Shown: piece by piece, positions 9,574 to 20,786 of the stretch | How positions within the stretch are numbered: position 1 is the first letter of the stretch | Layout: each line of letters begins with the position of its first letter | Source of the DNA: Amycolatopsis suaedae | Lineage (GTDB): Bacteria > Actinomycetota > Actinomycetes > Mycobacteriales > Pseudonocardiaceae | Length of the DNA: 64,000 bases | NCBI RefSeq assembly: GCF_004214935.1 | Contig: NZ_SFCC01000003.1 | Location: forward strand, 465,476-529,475 | Reading direction: 5' to 3' | Notes under the pieces: model-generated | Database searches by the model: none | Seen by the model: the letters and a program-made list of their open reading frames with translations, nothing else | Told to the model about the DNA's origin: nothing | Position numbers and translations under genes: made by a program

Positions 9574-10731
9574 CTACGGCGCCGCGTCGACGATCACCTT
9601 CACCGCGGCGTCCACATCGGACTCGGTGAGGTCCGCACGCGCGGTCAGCCGGAGCCGGGACACACCGTCGGGCACCGACGGCGGCCGGAAGCAGCCGACC
9701 CGCACGCCCTGCTCGGCACACCGCGTCGCCCAGGCGAGCGCCGCGTCGGCCGACGGGGCCGACACCGACACGACGGCCGCCCGCGGCGTGGACACCGTCA
9801 GCCCGGCGTCGGCAAGCTGCGCGGACAGCCGTGCCGCCACGGCCAGCACCCTGGACGGCAGGTCCGGCTCGTCCCGCAGGACGCCCAGTGCGGCCAGCGC
9901 GGCGGCGGCGCTGCCGGGGGCCAGCGCGGTGTCGAAGATGAAACTGCGGGCGGACTCGACCAGGTGCCGGATCACCCGCCGCGGCCCCAGCACGGCACCG
10001 CCCTGGGCGCCGAGAGACTTGGACAGGGTGATCGTCGTGACGACGTCCGGCGCGCCGGCCAGCCCGGCCTCGTGCACCGCGCCGCGTCCGCCCTCGCCCA
10101 GTACGCCGAACCCGTGCGCGTCGTCGACCAGCAGCGCGGCGCCGTGCTCGCGGCAGGCCGCCACCAGTTCCGGCAGCGGCGCCAGGTCGCCGTCGACGGA
10201 GAACACCGAGTCGGTCACCACCAGCGCCCGCTGCTTGCGGCGGGTGGACAGGGCGTGGGTGAACGCCGCGGGGTCGGCGTGCGTGACGGCGGCGACGTCG
10301 GCACGGGAAAGCCGGCAGCCCTCGATCAGCGACGCGTGGATGTAGCGGTCGGTCACGATGGCCGACTCCGCTCCGGACAGTGCCGTCACCGCGCCGAGGT
10401 TGGCGGTGAAGCCGGAGGAGAACACCAGCGCGGCCTGCGTGCCGCAGAACCGGGCGAGCGCGTGTTCCAGTTCGGCGTGCAGCTCGGTGGAGCCGGTGAC
10501 CAGGCGCGACCCGGTCGAGCCCGCGCCCCAGCGCAGTGCCGCGGCCGCCGCCGCGCCCGCGACCCGCTTGTCCCTGGCGAGTCCCAGGTAGTCGTTGCCG
10601 GCCAGATCCACCTCACCGGCGTCGGCCGCCCGCGGTCGCAGCCTCCGGGTCAGCCCGGCTGCCGCTCGCCGGTCGGCCTCCTCGTCGAGCCAGTCGAAGA
10701 CCTGTTCGGGAGCTGGACCGGATGCGTTCAC
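9574..10731 (-). CDS. bioF: 8-amino-7-oxononanoate synthase
   Basis: PLP enzyme that condenses pimeloyl thioester with alanine, the first dedicated ring-forming step of biotin synthesis. The 385-residue protein from GTG 10731 has the family length; the longer open frame upstream runs antisense to other coding DNA. Visible motifs are GNDYLGL (44-50), GAGSTGSRLVTGST (69-82), DDAHGFGVLG (203-212) and the PLP lysine Lys238 in TLSKSLGAQGG. No bioA, bioD or bioB is adjacent, so it stands alone here. Related alpha-oxoamine synthases (KBL, SPT) share the fold, but the spacing and motifs favour BioF. Confidence 0.92.
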   Translation of the reverse strand: MNASGPAPEQVFDWLDEEADRRAAAGLTRRLRPRAADAGEVDLAGNDYLGLARDKRVAGAAAAAALRWGAGSTGSRLVTGSTELHAELEHALARFCGTQAALVFSSGFTANLGAVTALSGAESAIVTDRYIHASLIEGCRLSRADVAAVTHADPAAFTHALSTRRKQRALVVTDSVFSVDGDLAPLPELVAACREHGAALLVDDAHGFGVLGEGGRGAVHEAGLAGAPDVVTTITLSKSLGAQGGAVLGPRRVIRHLVESARSFIFDTALAPGSAAAALAALGVLRDEPDLPSRVLAVAARLSAQLADAGLTVSTPRAAVVSVSAPSADAALAWATRCAEQGVRVGCFRPPSVPDGVSRLRLTARADLTESDVDAAVKVIVDAAP

Positions 10732-10786
10732 GCCTGGCAGTCTCGCAAACACACCGGACGACCCGAGCAGGGGGCGCGTACAAGCC

Positions 10787-11222
10787 GATGCCCGGGACTG
10801 GCAGCGGGCACTCGCTGTCGTCGCCCACCCGGACGACCTCGAGTACGGCCTGCCGCTGCGCCGGGACATCGCCGCCGCCATCCGGCGGTTCCGGCCGGAG
10901 CTGGTGATCACCGGCAACCACCGGGAGAACTGGCCCGGCGGCGTCGGGCTGAACATGGCCGACCACCGCAACGTCGGCCTCGCCGTGCTGGACGCCGTGC
11001 GGGACGCGGCCAACCGCTGGGTGTTCCGCGACCTGGACCTGCCGCCGTGGCAGGGCGTGCGCTGGGTCGCCGAAGTCGGATCACGCCGTCGACATCGGGT
11101 CCACAATGGACAGGGCGATCGCCTCGCTGCGGGAGCACAAGGCATATCTGGCCGCGCTCGGCGACGCCGGTGAACGGTTCGGCTGCGAGTACGCGACCGA
11201 GTTCGAGCTCATCGAGCTGTAG
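10787..11222 (+). pseudogene. Decayed PIG-L (LmbE-like) N-deacetylase
   Basis: The start of the family signature AVVAHPDDLEYG is present from about 10808. It runs straight into GLPLRRDIAAAIRRFRPELV, which in intact members lies some 50 residues further on, so the segment between two EYG-like sites is missing. The frame then reads GNHRENWPGGVGLNMADHRNVGL (metal-site region) to WVAEVGS near 11082, where a shift is needed to continue as DHAVDIGSTMDRAIASL and on to FELIEL with a stop at 11220-11222. Further residues are missing before GERFGCEYATEF. No start codon is in frame with HPDD. Three lesions indicate a pseudogene, not a sequencing slip. Intact relatives are zinc N-acetyl-sugar deacetylases. 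Confidence 0.85.
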
Positions 11223-11541
11223 CCCCGGTCAGCGACACCACGGTGTCCAGCAGGCCGGGGAAGCGGTCGTCGATCTCGGTGCGGCGCAGCAGCAGGTAGC
11301 TGGTGTTGCCTGCCGCGCGCTGGTGCACGAGGCCGGCTTCGCGGAGCACGCGCCAGTGGTGGGTGCGGGTCGACCGAGCGACCGGCAGGTTGAACGAGGC
11401 GCAGGTCCGTTCCCGCTCGGGTTCGGCGGCCAGTTCGACGACGACCCGCCTGCGGTGCGGGTCGGCCAGTGCGGCCAGGACAGCGTCCAGCTCGACGTCG
11501 CCGAGATCGGGATGCGCGAATTCGTTGCTCACCCTGGACAT
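11209..11541 (-). CDS. ArsR-family winged-helix regulator
   Basis: A small regulator of about 110 residues. The wHTH core reads VLAALADPHRRRVVVELAA, then the recognition region SFNLPVARSTRTHHWRVLREAGLV. Metal-binding Cys pairs typical of arsenic sensors are absent; only one Cys (ERTCASF) is seen, so the signal is unclear. ATG 11541 directly abuts the operator and has no Shine-Dalgarno, so the transcript may be leaderless; GTG 11532 is an alternative start. Its 3' end overlaps the PIG-L pseudogene by 14 bp. The usual divergent target gene is missing: only a 37-codon frame lies on the other side. Confidence 0.88.
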   Translation of the reverse strand: MSRVSNEFAHPDLGDVELDAVLAALADPHRRRVVVELAAEPERERTCASFNLPVARSTRTHHWRVLREAGLVHQRAAGNTSYLLLRRTEIDDRFPGLLDTVVSLTGATAR

Positions 11542-11599
11542 GGTACGACAAGTCTCGTACCTTCGGTTAGGTACGAGACTTGTCGTACCTAACCGAAGG
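11542..11599. promoter_or_regulatory. Composite palindromic operator of the ArsR regulator
   Basis: Two 20-bp boxes, GGTACGACAAGTCTCGTACC (11542-11561) and its exact reverse complement (11570-11589), are separated by 8 bp. Each box is itself a near-palindrome (7-bp arms GGTACGA/TCGTACC). The spacer side CCTTCGGTTA (11560-11569) is repeated inverted at 11590-11599. The region fills the gap between the ArsR start codon and the divergent 37-codon frame, so autoregulation of both promoters is inferred. Confidence 0.75.
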
Positions 11600-11607
11600 G
11601 GGCGGCC

Positions 11608-11721
11608 ATGCCGGACACACTCGAACGGATGCCGCGGGTACGCCTGAGCCGGATGGCCCGGCTCAGGCTCCTGCTGCGTTATCTGCTGGCAGCCGACCAC
11701 ACGCCGTTCGGCATGTGGTGA
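11608..11721 (+). CDS. Putative 37-residue protein divergent from ArsR regulator
   Basis: A short frame starting at ATG 11608 with a good ribosome site (GAAGGGGG, 5 bp upstream) placed immediately after the ArsR operator. The predicted peptide is basic and Leu/Arg-rich (MPDTLERMPRVRLSRMARLR..., ending HTPFGMW). I do not recognise it. It could be a genuine small protein, or the front of a deleted target gene of the regulator. The downstream neighbour is the convergent helicase, 5 bp away. Existence as a gene is plausible but unproven. Confidence 0.42.
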   Translation: MPDTLERMPRVRLSRMARLRLLLRYLLAADHTPFGMW

Positions 11722-11726
11722 CAGGA

Positions 11727-13100
<1,374 letters not shown>

Positions 13101-13280
13101 TGTTGCCTCTCGGACGTGGAACGTCGCAAGGAGGCCCGGACGTCCGCACGCAGGCGGGACACGGCGAGTTGCGCCGTAGGCGTTCACAGGGACGAACCCG
13201 GCACACCGGTGGTGTGCCAACGGATGTAGGGGACCACCGCGCGGATTCGCTGCGGTGCTCGGTTCAGTGTAGCCGAGACC

Positions 13281-13320
13281 GGCGGGGGCCACGCCGCCGG
13301 GCGGTTGTGTGGCCCCCGCC
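13281..13320 (-). terminator. Hairpin terminator after the RIO kinase gene
   Basis: Perfect 12-bp arms GGCGGGGGCCAC (13281-13292) and GTGGCCCCCGCC (13309-13320) enclose a 16-nt loop, starting 4 bp past the RIO kinase stop codon. No U-tract follows, as is common in high-GC actinobacteria. Confidence 0.7.
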
Positions 13321-13324
13321 ACGC

Positions 13325-14266
13325 TCAGCGAAGTCCCGCTGTCATGCGCAGTTCACGGGTCACAGCGTCCACATCGGCCAGATCCGCGGGCAGGCCCCTT
13401 CCGGTGAACCAGCCTGCGATGTTGCGTACGTCACGCGCGAGGAACTCCAGCCCGCGTGGGTTGGCCACGATGTCGACGACCTGGGGGAGGTCGATCAGGA
13501 CAATCTGTCCATTGTGGACCATGACGTTGTACGCCGAGAGGTCGCCGTGGGTGAGCCCCAGCGCGGCGAGCTGTTCGAGCGCGATCGTGGTCTGGTGCCA
13601 CAGGTCACGCAGCTCGTCCGGGTCCGGCCGTAGCTGGGCCAGCCGGGGCGCGGCCGTGCCGTCGGCGTCGCCGACGAACTCCAGCAGCAGCTCCGTGCCG
13701 TCCCGCTGCACCGGGTAGGGCACCGGCGCTCCGGCCTCCCACAGTCTGCCGAGCGCGGCGAACTCGGCCACCGCCCACTGCTCGGCGATCAGGTTGCGGC
13801 CGAAGGCGGTGCGGGTGGCGATGGCGCGCATCTCGCGGGACCGCCGCATCCGGCGTCCCTCCAGGTAGCCGGCGTCGCGGTGGAACATGCGATGCTCGGC
13901 GGCGCGGTAGCGCTTGGCGGCCAGCAGGCTCTGCCTGCCGCCGGGGATGCCGCGGCGCAGCAGGTGCACCTCGGCTTCCTTGCCGGTCTTGAGCACGCCG
14001 AGTTCGGTGTCGACGGCGGCCAGGTCGGTGATCACCCAGTCCGGGTGCGGTGCCGGGCCGTGCTCGGCGGCGTCCCAGGTCGACCAGCGGTCGCCGGGGA
14101 TGTCGGTCTCGGTGTAGGCGTCGGCCCGCAGGTCGGCGAGCCGGACGCGTTCGGCTTCGGTGAGCCTGCCGCTGCGGGCGGGGGCGGGTTCGTCGTCGAA
14201 CCGGGCCCTGCGTTGCTTGCGCCGCACCGGGGCGTTCTCGATGCGGTCGAAGTCGTGCTTGCGCAC
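13325..14266 (-). CDS. RIO-type serine/threonine protein kinase
   Basis: A 313-residue atypical protein kinase of the RIO1 group. It has the ATP-binding segment VLKTGKEAEVHLLRR, the catalytic loop THGDLSAYNVMV (about residue 240) and the metal-binding IDLPQVVDI. Eukaryotic and archaeal relatives act in small ribosomal subunit maturation; the bacterial role is not settled. Start is GTG 14266, preceded by AGGGAG. It lies upstream of the DEAD-box helicase on the same strand, and both could concern RNA or ribosome biology. A putative 18-residue leader peptide with a near-perfect ribosome site lies 57 bp upstream. Confidence 0.92.
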   Translation of the reverse strand: MRKHDFDRIENAPVRRKQRRARFDDEPAPARSGRLTEAERVRLADLRADAYTETDIPGDRWSTWDAAEHGPAPHPDWVITDLAAVDTELGVLKTGKEAEVHLLRRGIPGGRQSLLAAKRYRAAEHRMFHRDAGYLEGRRMRRSREMRAIATRTAFGRNLIAEQWAVAEFAALGRLWEAGAPVPYPVQRDGTELLLEFVGDADGTAAPRLAQLRPDPDELRDLWHQTTIALEQLAALGLTHGDLSAYNVMVHNGQIVLIDLPQVVDIVANPRGLEFLARDVRNIAGWFTGRGLPADLADVDAVTRELRMTAGLR

Positions 14267-14323
14267 TGGGAGTACTCCCTCTGGTGAAAAGGAAGCCCCA
14301 GCGTTGGAACGGGCTGCTCGTGG

Positions 14324-14380
14324 TCAGCCTGCCGGGGCGTGCGGACGGGCATGGGTCAGGCCCGCGACGGTCCTTGCCAT
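14324..14380 (-). CDS. Putative 18-residue leader peptide upstream of RIO kinase
   Basis: On the minus strand AAGGAGG lies 7 bp before ATG 14380, the best Shine-Dalgarno in this neighbourhood, and opens a frame of 18 codons (MARTVAGLTHARPHAPAG) ending at 14324. It is rich in Ala, Arg, Pro and His. The stop is 57 bp before the RIO kinase start. Its position suggests an upstream open reading frame controlling the kinase by translation, but no alternative hairpins were established. It could also be chance, since only the SD and position support it. Confidence 0.45.
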   Translation of the reverse strand: MARTVAGLTHARPHAPAG

Positions 14381-14490
14381 GGGGCCACCTCCTTCGCGTC
14401 CGCCGGCCGCGCCGGCACTCGTGCTGATCACGCCGACCCTGCCGCACCCCGCTCGCCGCCCGCAACCGATTTACCGGCGCCGGACCTCCG

Positions 14491-14736
14491 GCCCGGCAAA
14501 GTCCGGGTGCTGTGCCCCCAATGTGGCATTGGGGAACTTGAACTCCCCCAATGCCACATTGGGGGAGTTTGCTGGGTCTCTTTCGTGGTGGCGGCTGGGT
14601 CTGCTGGGGCGGATGGGACTGGTGAGGCCGCGACCACCGGGCGGCGGGAGTATGAAGGCCACCTTCATCACATGAGACGACAGAAACTCGGCCTTCACAC
14701 CGAACGACGGGCTATCAGCCCACGTGTCCGTGGCCA
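14491..14736 (+). repeat. 246-bp intergenic repeat, copy 1 (palindrome in orientation A)
   Basis: Near-identical along its length to 31078-31325 in the same orientation. Inside it (14515-14565) 20-bp arms CCCCCAATGTGGCATTGGGG and its reverse complement enclose the 11-bp spacer AACTTGAACTC. The rest runs AGTTTGCTGGGTCTCTTTCG, a GGTGAGGCCGCGACC block, a GAAGGCCACCTTC hairpin and GACGACAGAAACTCGGCCTT. No coding capacity is credible. It begins 225 bp upstream of the RIO kinase start. Confidence 0.9.
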
Positions 14737-14749
14737 GCAGCACCGGACT

Positions 14750-15310
14750 GTGCCGTGAAGGGGCCCTCACGGCATCAGACGCCAGGGCTCCGGCAAAAGT
14801 CGGGAGGTCGGGAGCGCGTTATTCGCGTTCCGGAAGGCGAGACTCGGGTTCCTGAGGACGAGACTCGCGGTGAGTGGTCCGTTGGCGTGAGGGTGGGTTC
14901 ACGGGCTGGGACGCGGGGTCCGGATGGTGAGTGACGTGTTCAGGAACGCGAAACTCGCGGTCCGGCCCGGCAGGTTAGCGCGGGCGGCCCGTTCGGCCAG
15001 GCGAGGACGGGTTTGTCCCGCGATCTGGAACCGCGTGCCGGTCAGCGGGACCGGGGCGGCGGGAACGTGCAACTCGCGGGTCTGGAACGGTCGACTCGCG
15101 GGTCGGGAACGGAGGACTCGCGCGAACGGGCTGTTCACGCGGGCGATCAGTGCCACGTGAGATCCGGCGTCCACATGGTGAGTTCTGCGCTCACGCACGC
15201 GAGTTCTACGTTCCGGTACACGAGTTCCACGCTCGAAACCAGCCACCTCGCCTGCCCGCGACCCGGGACCCTGACACGGATGCCGTGCGGGCCCCTTCAC
15301 GGCATGACGC
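14750..15310. repeat. Composite repeat array (hairpin, ~21-bp units) between RIO kinase and LuxR-type regulator
   Basis: This completes a 1-kb stretch without genes. 14752-14803 is the GCCGTGAAGGGGCCCTCACG hairpin plus the ATCAGACGCCAGGGCTCCGG module. From about 14810 to 15160 run GCGAAACTCGCGG-like units and an ARAARSARRG-encoding block. The inverse-orientation counterpart is at 44524-44775. 15160-15250 holds three 21-bp units beginning GTGAGTTCTGCGCTCACGCA, matching 3741-3830 and, inverted, 44420-44520. A CCCCTTCACGGC half-hairpin closes it near 15293. Open frames here read through repeats and are not genes. Confidence 0.85.
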
Positions 15311-15329
15311 CACCACATCGGGCGGGCGG

Positions 15330-18167
15330 TCAGGCGTCGGGCGGGTTCTCGTGCAGCTCGGCGCGGGAGCGGGCGCCGAGCTTGCGCAGCACGCCCGCCA
15401 CGTGCTGCTCCACCGTGCGCCGGGACAGGAACAGCACCTCGGCGATCTCCCGGTTGGTCCGCCCGGCCGCGACCAGCCGGGCGACGTCGCGTTCCCGGGG
15501 CGACAGCTCGTTGCCGTAGCCGCGGCGGCCACGCCGCGAGGGCGTCACCGCGCCGCCGACCCGCAGCACGTGCCGGCAACGCGCCCCGTCCCGGGCGGCT
15601 CCCAGCCGCTCGAACTCCTCGGCCAGCGCGGCGTAGCGTTCCGGGTCGTCCGGGCGCAGCCCGAGCAACCGCTCGGTGACCAGCGCGGCCGGGTAGGGCG
15701 CGGGCAGCCGCTCGTAGCGGCGCCGCGCGTCGTCCAGCCGCTCGACGGCCGCCGCCGGCGAACTCTGGTGCTGGGCCAGGATCCCGGCGGCCTCGGCCAG
15801 TGCCGCCCTGGCGTGCGGAGCGTCCCGGTCGGTCAGCGCGCGGTGCAGCTGGTCCAGTGCCTCCGCGGCGGCACGCTGCCTGCCTGCCCGGCAGTAGGCG
15901 TCCACCGCGGGAGGCACCAGCTCACCCGCCCACGACCAGACGTTCTTCTGCCGCAGCAGCGCCAGGCCCCGGTCGGCCGCTCCGATGGCCTCGGCGATCT
16001 GGTCGCGGGCCAGCAGCATGCGGACCGTGCCGCCGAACGCGGCGAGCGCGACCGGCGCGATGGCGTTGTCCGGGTCTCCCACCCCGGCCTCGGCGAACCG
16101 GGCGGTCGCGCTGTCCCACTCGCCACGCGCGACGGCGAGCGATCCGAGCACCAGCGACAGCTCACCCGCGACCGGCACCAGGTCGCGGTACTCGTCCAGC
16201 AGCCGCGTGCAGCGTTCCTCCAGGCCGGTCCACTCGCCGGTCAGCCAGTCCAGGTGGGCCTGCGTGGCACGCGCGGTGCCGACGACGAACGGCGCACCGC
16301 AGTCGGCTGCCAGCTGGATACCGCTGCGCAGGAACCCCTGCGCGCGATCGAAGTGGCCGGTCCACGCACACGCGTCGGCGAGGTTGCAGTGCGCCCTGGC
16401 CAGCTGCCGCTGCTCGGCGGGGGAGCCGACGGTGGCAGGCAGCTGGTCGATCTGCGCCCACGCCACCGGATCGCCGAGATGCAGCCGGGAGCCGGTGGTG
16501 CTGGCCAGCATGGTGGTGCGCACCAGGCGGTCGGTCGACGCGGCGACCTCGGTGTCCACCTCCGCCATCCACCGCAGGTGCTCGGCCACCGATGCCGAGC
16601 CGACGAACGGCAGCGCCAGCACGGACTTCGCCTTCAGCGCCAGCGCGGGCCGTTCCGCCAGCTCGTCACAGGCCTGCGCGATCTCCATCCGCCCGGCGGC
16701 GATCCCGCCGTACTGCCGGATGAGCAGCATCCCGAGCCCGAGCCGGACCTCGCCGCGGCACGACTCGGACAGCCGGTGGTCCGACAGCAGCCGCTCCAGT
16801 GCCGCGGCGACCTCGTGCTGGGCCAGGCCGTTGGACGCACCCTGGCTGAACTTCACCGCGAGCCGGTCGACGTCGTGCCTGGCCAGTGCCGGCTCGTCGA
16901 GCAGCCGCCGCAGCAGCCGGGTGGCGGTCGCCGGATCGCCGACCTCGGCCGCCCGGTCGGCGGCCGCCTCGCCGTAGTGCACCCACTCGGTGACGGCGCC
17001 GGCCAGCCTGCTGTGCTCGGCGAGCGCGAGCAGCGGTTTGGGCTCCCTGCGGCTGAGCACCCGGACGCACCGCAGGTGCAGGGCCCGCCGGTCCGGCCCG
17101 GCCACCGACCGGTACACCGCCTGCCGGGCCAGGGTGTGCCGGAAGTCGTACCGCCCGCCGTCCTGCTCCAGCAGGACGGCACCGTCGGCCAGCCGGGCCA
17201 GCGCGGGGACCGCGCGCTCCGGCAGCAGGGCGGCGACCTCGGCGAGCAGTTCGACGTCGGCGGGCACGCCCAGCACCGCGGCGGCGTCGGCCAGGCGGCG
17301 GGCGGGCAGCGGCAGCCCGGCCAGCCGTTGCGCCATCGCCTCCCGCAGCAGTACGGGGACCTCCAGCTCGTCCAGCAGCTCGTCGTCGGCGGTGTGGACG
17401 GTGCGAAGGGTCTCCTCGACGACGAACGGGATACCGGCGGTCCGTTCGTGCAGCTTGACCGCGAACTCCAGCGACACCGGCTGCTCACCGAGCAGGACGC
17501 AGGCCAGCCGCCGCACCTCGTCGGTGCCGAGCGGGTCCAGGTGGATCAGCGCGCTGGCCACGCCCGGCGCGGGCCGGAACGCTCCGCCCAGCGGCAGCCC
17601 GCCCGGCCGTTCCTCGCCGCGGTAGGTGATCAGGACCGCCAGGCTGGGCGGGGGATCGGCCATCAGCAGCCGCAGCAGTTCCCGGGAGCCGTCGTCGGCC
17701 CAGTGCACGTCCTCGACCACCAGCAACGCGCCGTCCAGCGCCCGCAGCAGCGCCCGGATCGCCCGGAACAGCCGGTGCCGTTCGGCACGTGGGTCGCCGA
17801 GGGGTTCCGGCGCCGGTGGCAGGGCGGTGACCTCGGGCAGGTACGGCCGCAGCGCTCCGGTCTCCGGGCCGAGCGTGCCGGGCGACAGGTGGTCGCCGGC
17901 GGTCCGCAGTGCGTCCAGCAGGACGCCGTAGGGGAACGGTTCCCGCAGCTGCTGGCATTGCCCGACCAGTACCGCCCGCCCGGCCAGCTCCTGACTGCGC
18001 AGCATCTCGGTGACCAGCCGGGTCTTGCCGACGCCCGCCTCGCCCTCCAGCAGGATTACCGCGGGTGCGGCGGTCACGGCCGACACGAGCGTGTGCAGCT
18101 CGGCCTCCCGCCCGACCAGGATCGGGGAGGAGGTCCGGACGCCTGCCCGGAGCCGCTCGGTACGCAT
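15330..18167 (-). CDS. Large LuxR-family ATP-binding regulator (LAL type)
   Basis: A 945-residue regulator of the LAL class. The N-terminal AAA-like ATPase has Walker A EGEAGVGKTRLV (about 41-52) and Walker B ALLVVEDVHWAD. A long helical, TPR-like middle region follows. The C-terminal LuxR helix-turn-helix reads LSPRERDVARLVAAGRTNRE, then RTVEQHVAGVLRKLGARSRA. The start is ATG 18167; the frame is open further upstream but without a ribosome site or domain. It is divergent from two coupled subtilase genes, with repeated TGACACC half-sites between them, so those proteases are its likeliest targets. The ligand is unknown. Confidence 0.93.
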   Translation of the reverse strand: MRTERLRAGVRTSSPILVGREAELHTLVSAVTAAPAVILLEGEAGVGKTRLVTEMLRSQELAGRAVLVGQCQQLREPFPYGVLLDALRTAGDHLSPGTLGPETGALRPYLPEVTALPPAPEPLGDPRAERHRLFRAIRALLRALDGALLVVEDVHWADDGSRELLRLLMADPPPSLAVLITYRGEERPGGLPLGGAFRPAPGVASALIHLDPLGTDEVRRLACVLLGEQPVSLEFAVKLHERTAGIPFVVEETLRTVHTADDELLDELEVPVLLREAMAQRLAGLPLPARRLADAAAVLGVPADVELLAEVAALLPERAVPALARLADGAVLLEQDGGRYDFRHTLARQAVYRSVAGPDRRALHLRCVRVLSRREPKPLLALAEHSRLAGAVTEWVHYGEAAADRAAEVGDPATATRLLRRLLDEPALARHDVDRLAVKFSQGASNGLAQHEVAAALERLLSDHRLSESCRGEVRLGLGMLLIRQYGGIAAGRMEIAQACDELAERPALALKAKSVLALPFVGSASVAEHLRWMAEVDTEVAASTDRLVRTTMLASTTGSRLHLGDPVAWAQIDQLPATVGSPAEQRQLARAHCNLADACAWTGHFDRAQGFLRSGIQLAADCGAPFVVGTARATQAHLDWLTGEWTGLEERCTRLLDEYRDLVPVAGELSLVLGSLAVARGEWDSATARFAEAGVGDPDNAIAPVALAAFGGTVRMLLARDQIAEAIGAADRGLALLRQKNVWSWAGELVPPAVDAYCRAGRQRAAAEALDQLHRALTDRDAPHARAALAEAAGILAQHQSSPAAAVERLDDARRRYERLPAPYPAALVTERLLGLRPDDPERYAALAEEFERLGAARDGARCRHVLRVGGAVTPSRRGRRGYGNELSPRERDVARLVAAGRTNREIAEVLFLSRRTVEQHVAGVLRKLGARSRAELHENPPDA

Positions 18168-18197
18168 CCATCGCAGCCTAGGTCGATCTTGACGGCT

Positions 18198-18288
18198 TTG
18201 ACACCACCTGGGGATTCCCGCGCTGTTGACACCTATTAAATACGGGCGGCTACGGATCGATGCCGTGCTTGTTCCGTAGGTGGTGTCA
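18198..18288. promoter_or_regulatory. Regulatory region between LAL regulator and subtilase genes
   Basis: Three copies of a TGACACC half-site occur: 18199-18205 and 18227-18233 in direct orientation 28 bp apart, and inverted (GGTGTCA) at 18282-18288. The second overlaps a TTGACA -35-like hexamer (18226-18231) facing the subtilases. The best -10 candidate (TACGGA, 18251-18256) has a long 19-bp spacer, which would suit an activated promoter. Site function is inferred. Confidence 0.45.
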
Positions 18289-18349
18289 CCCAACAGTGGT
18301 GTTCGCGTGACAGCGTGGTTACGCGGATGGACTGATGGGAGTGTCGGGA

Positions 18350-19548
<1,199 letters not shown>

Positions 19549-19549
<1 letters not shown>

Positions 19550-20727
19550 TGCGCCCGGCGATCGCCCTCGCGGGTCTTGCCGGTCTCCTGCTCACGCTGC
19601 CGGGAACGGCGGCGGCCGCGCAGCCGGAAGGCGTCGTCGTCCAGGCCGGACAGCACGTCGCCGGCTCCTACGTGGTGTCGCTGAAGCCGCAGGCCGCCGC
19701 GGCGGCCGCGGGTTCGCTGGCCGGCCGGTACGGCGGGCAGGTCAAGGCGACGTTCTCCGTCGCCATGCACGGGTTCGCCGTGACCGGACTGGACGAGGCA
19801 GGCGCCCGCAGGCTGGCTGCCGACCCCGCGGTGCGGGCGGTGTACGAGGACGGCATGGCCAGGGTGGCCGGCGTCCAGGACAACCCCACCTGGGGCATCG
19901 ACCGGATCGACCAGAAGAACCTGCCGCTGGACAGGAAGTACAACTACGCCAACACCGCGCCCGACGTCACGGTGTACATTGTGGACACCGGGATTCGTTA
20001 CTCGCACAGCGAGTTCGAGGGCAGGGCCGAGACCGGGTACGACTTCGTCGACGAGGACCCGGACGCGAACGACTGCAACGGTCACGGTTCACACGTGGCA
20101 GGCACGGTCGGCGGCAAGCTCTACGGTGTGGCCAAGAAGGTCAAGCTGGTCGGCGTGAAGGTGCTGGGCTGCGGTGGCAGCGCACCCGACTCGGACGCGC
20201 TGCAGGGCATCGAGTGGGTGGCGAAGAACGTCGTGAAGCCCGCGGTGGCCAACTTCAGCATGACCTTCGACACCCCGGACATCGGTGACGAGGCGATGGC
20301 GGGGCTGCTGGCGGCGGGCGTGGTCCCGGTGGTCGCGGGCGGCAACGACAACGGTGGCAACGCGTGCGACCGTGGCCCGGCGAAGATCCCCCAGGCCATC
20401 ACGGTCGGGTCGACCGACGCGCGGGACAACCGGTCGTCGTTCTCCAACGTCGGCCGCTGTCTCGACCTGTTCGCGCCGGGCAGCAACATCACCTCGGCGA
20501 GTCACCTGTCCGACAACGGCAACGCGACCATGAGCGGGACGTCGATGGCGACCCCGCACGTGGCCGGAGCCGCGGCGCTGTACCTGCAGACCGACCGCTC
20601 GGCGACCCCGGCGACGGTCAGCTCGAAGCTGACCGGCAACGCCACCAGCGGCGTGGTGCGCAACGCCGGTTCGGGTTCACCGAACCTGTTGCTCAACACC
20701 GGGTTCATCACCGCGGCCGGTCGCTGA
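19549..20727 (+). CDS. Secreted subtilase (S8 family), divergent second copy
   Basis: A 392-residue paralogue of the preceding protease, with a signal peptide (RPAIALAGLAGLLLTLPGTA), an I9 prodomain and a catalytic domain. Asp146 (IVDTGI), His179 (GHGSHVAG), Ser332 (SGTSMATPH) and the oxyanion Asn266 (AGGNDNGG) are kept, so it should be active. The substrate-cleft segment differs from the first copy: NFSMTFDTPD replaces NMSLGGG, and the Ser/Gly pattern that lines S1-S4 is lost. A different cleavage preference is therefore inferred. The start ATG 19549 overlaps the upstream stop; no separate promoter is seen. Confidence 0.95.
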
Positions 20728-20786
20728 TCCTTCGGGTCACCACACGGCCCCCCGTGGTGGCCCGGGTCAGGGAGACCCCGTGCTCG

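Noticed and set aside
14515..14565. Insertion sequence end or attachment site
   Set aside because: No transposase, integrase or target duplication is visible near the palindromes; kept only as a repeat.
14924..15160. Possible small genes inside repeat arrays (also 44482-44847)
   Set aside because: The similar translations on opposite strands come from inverted DNA repeats; frames have no ribosome site and no conserved start or stop.
15150..18239. 1029-codon plus-strand frame opposite the LAL regulator
   Set aside because: Composition is repetitive Arg/Gly/Pro/Gln shadow of the minus-strand gene, with no domain.
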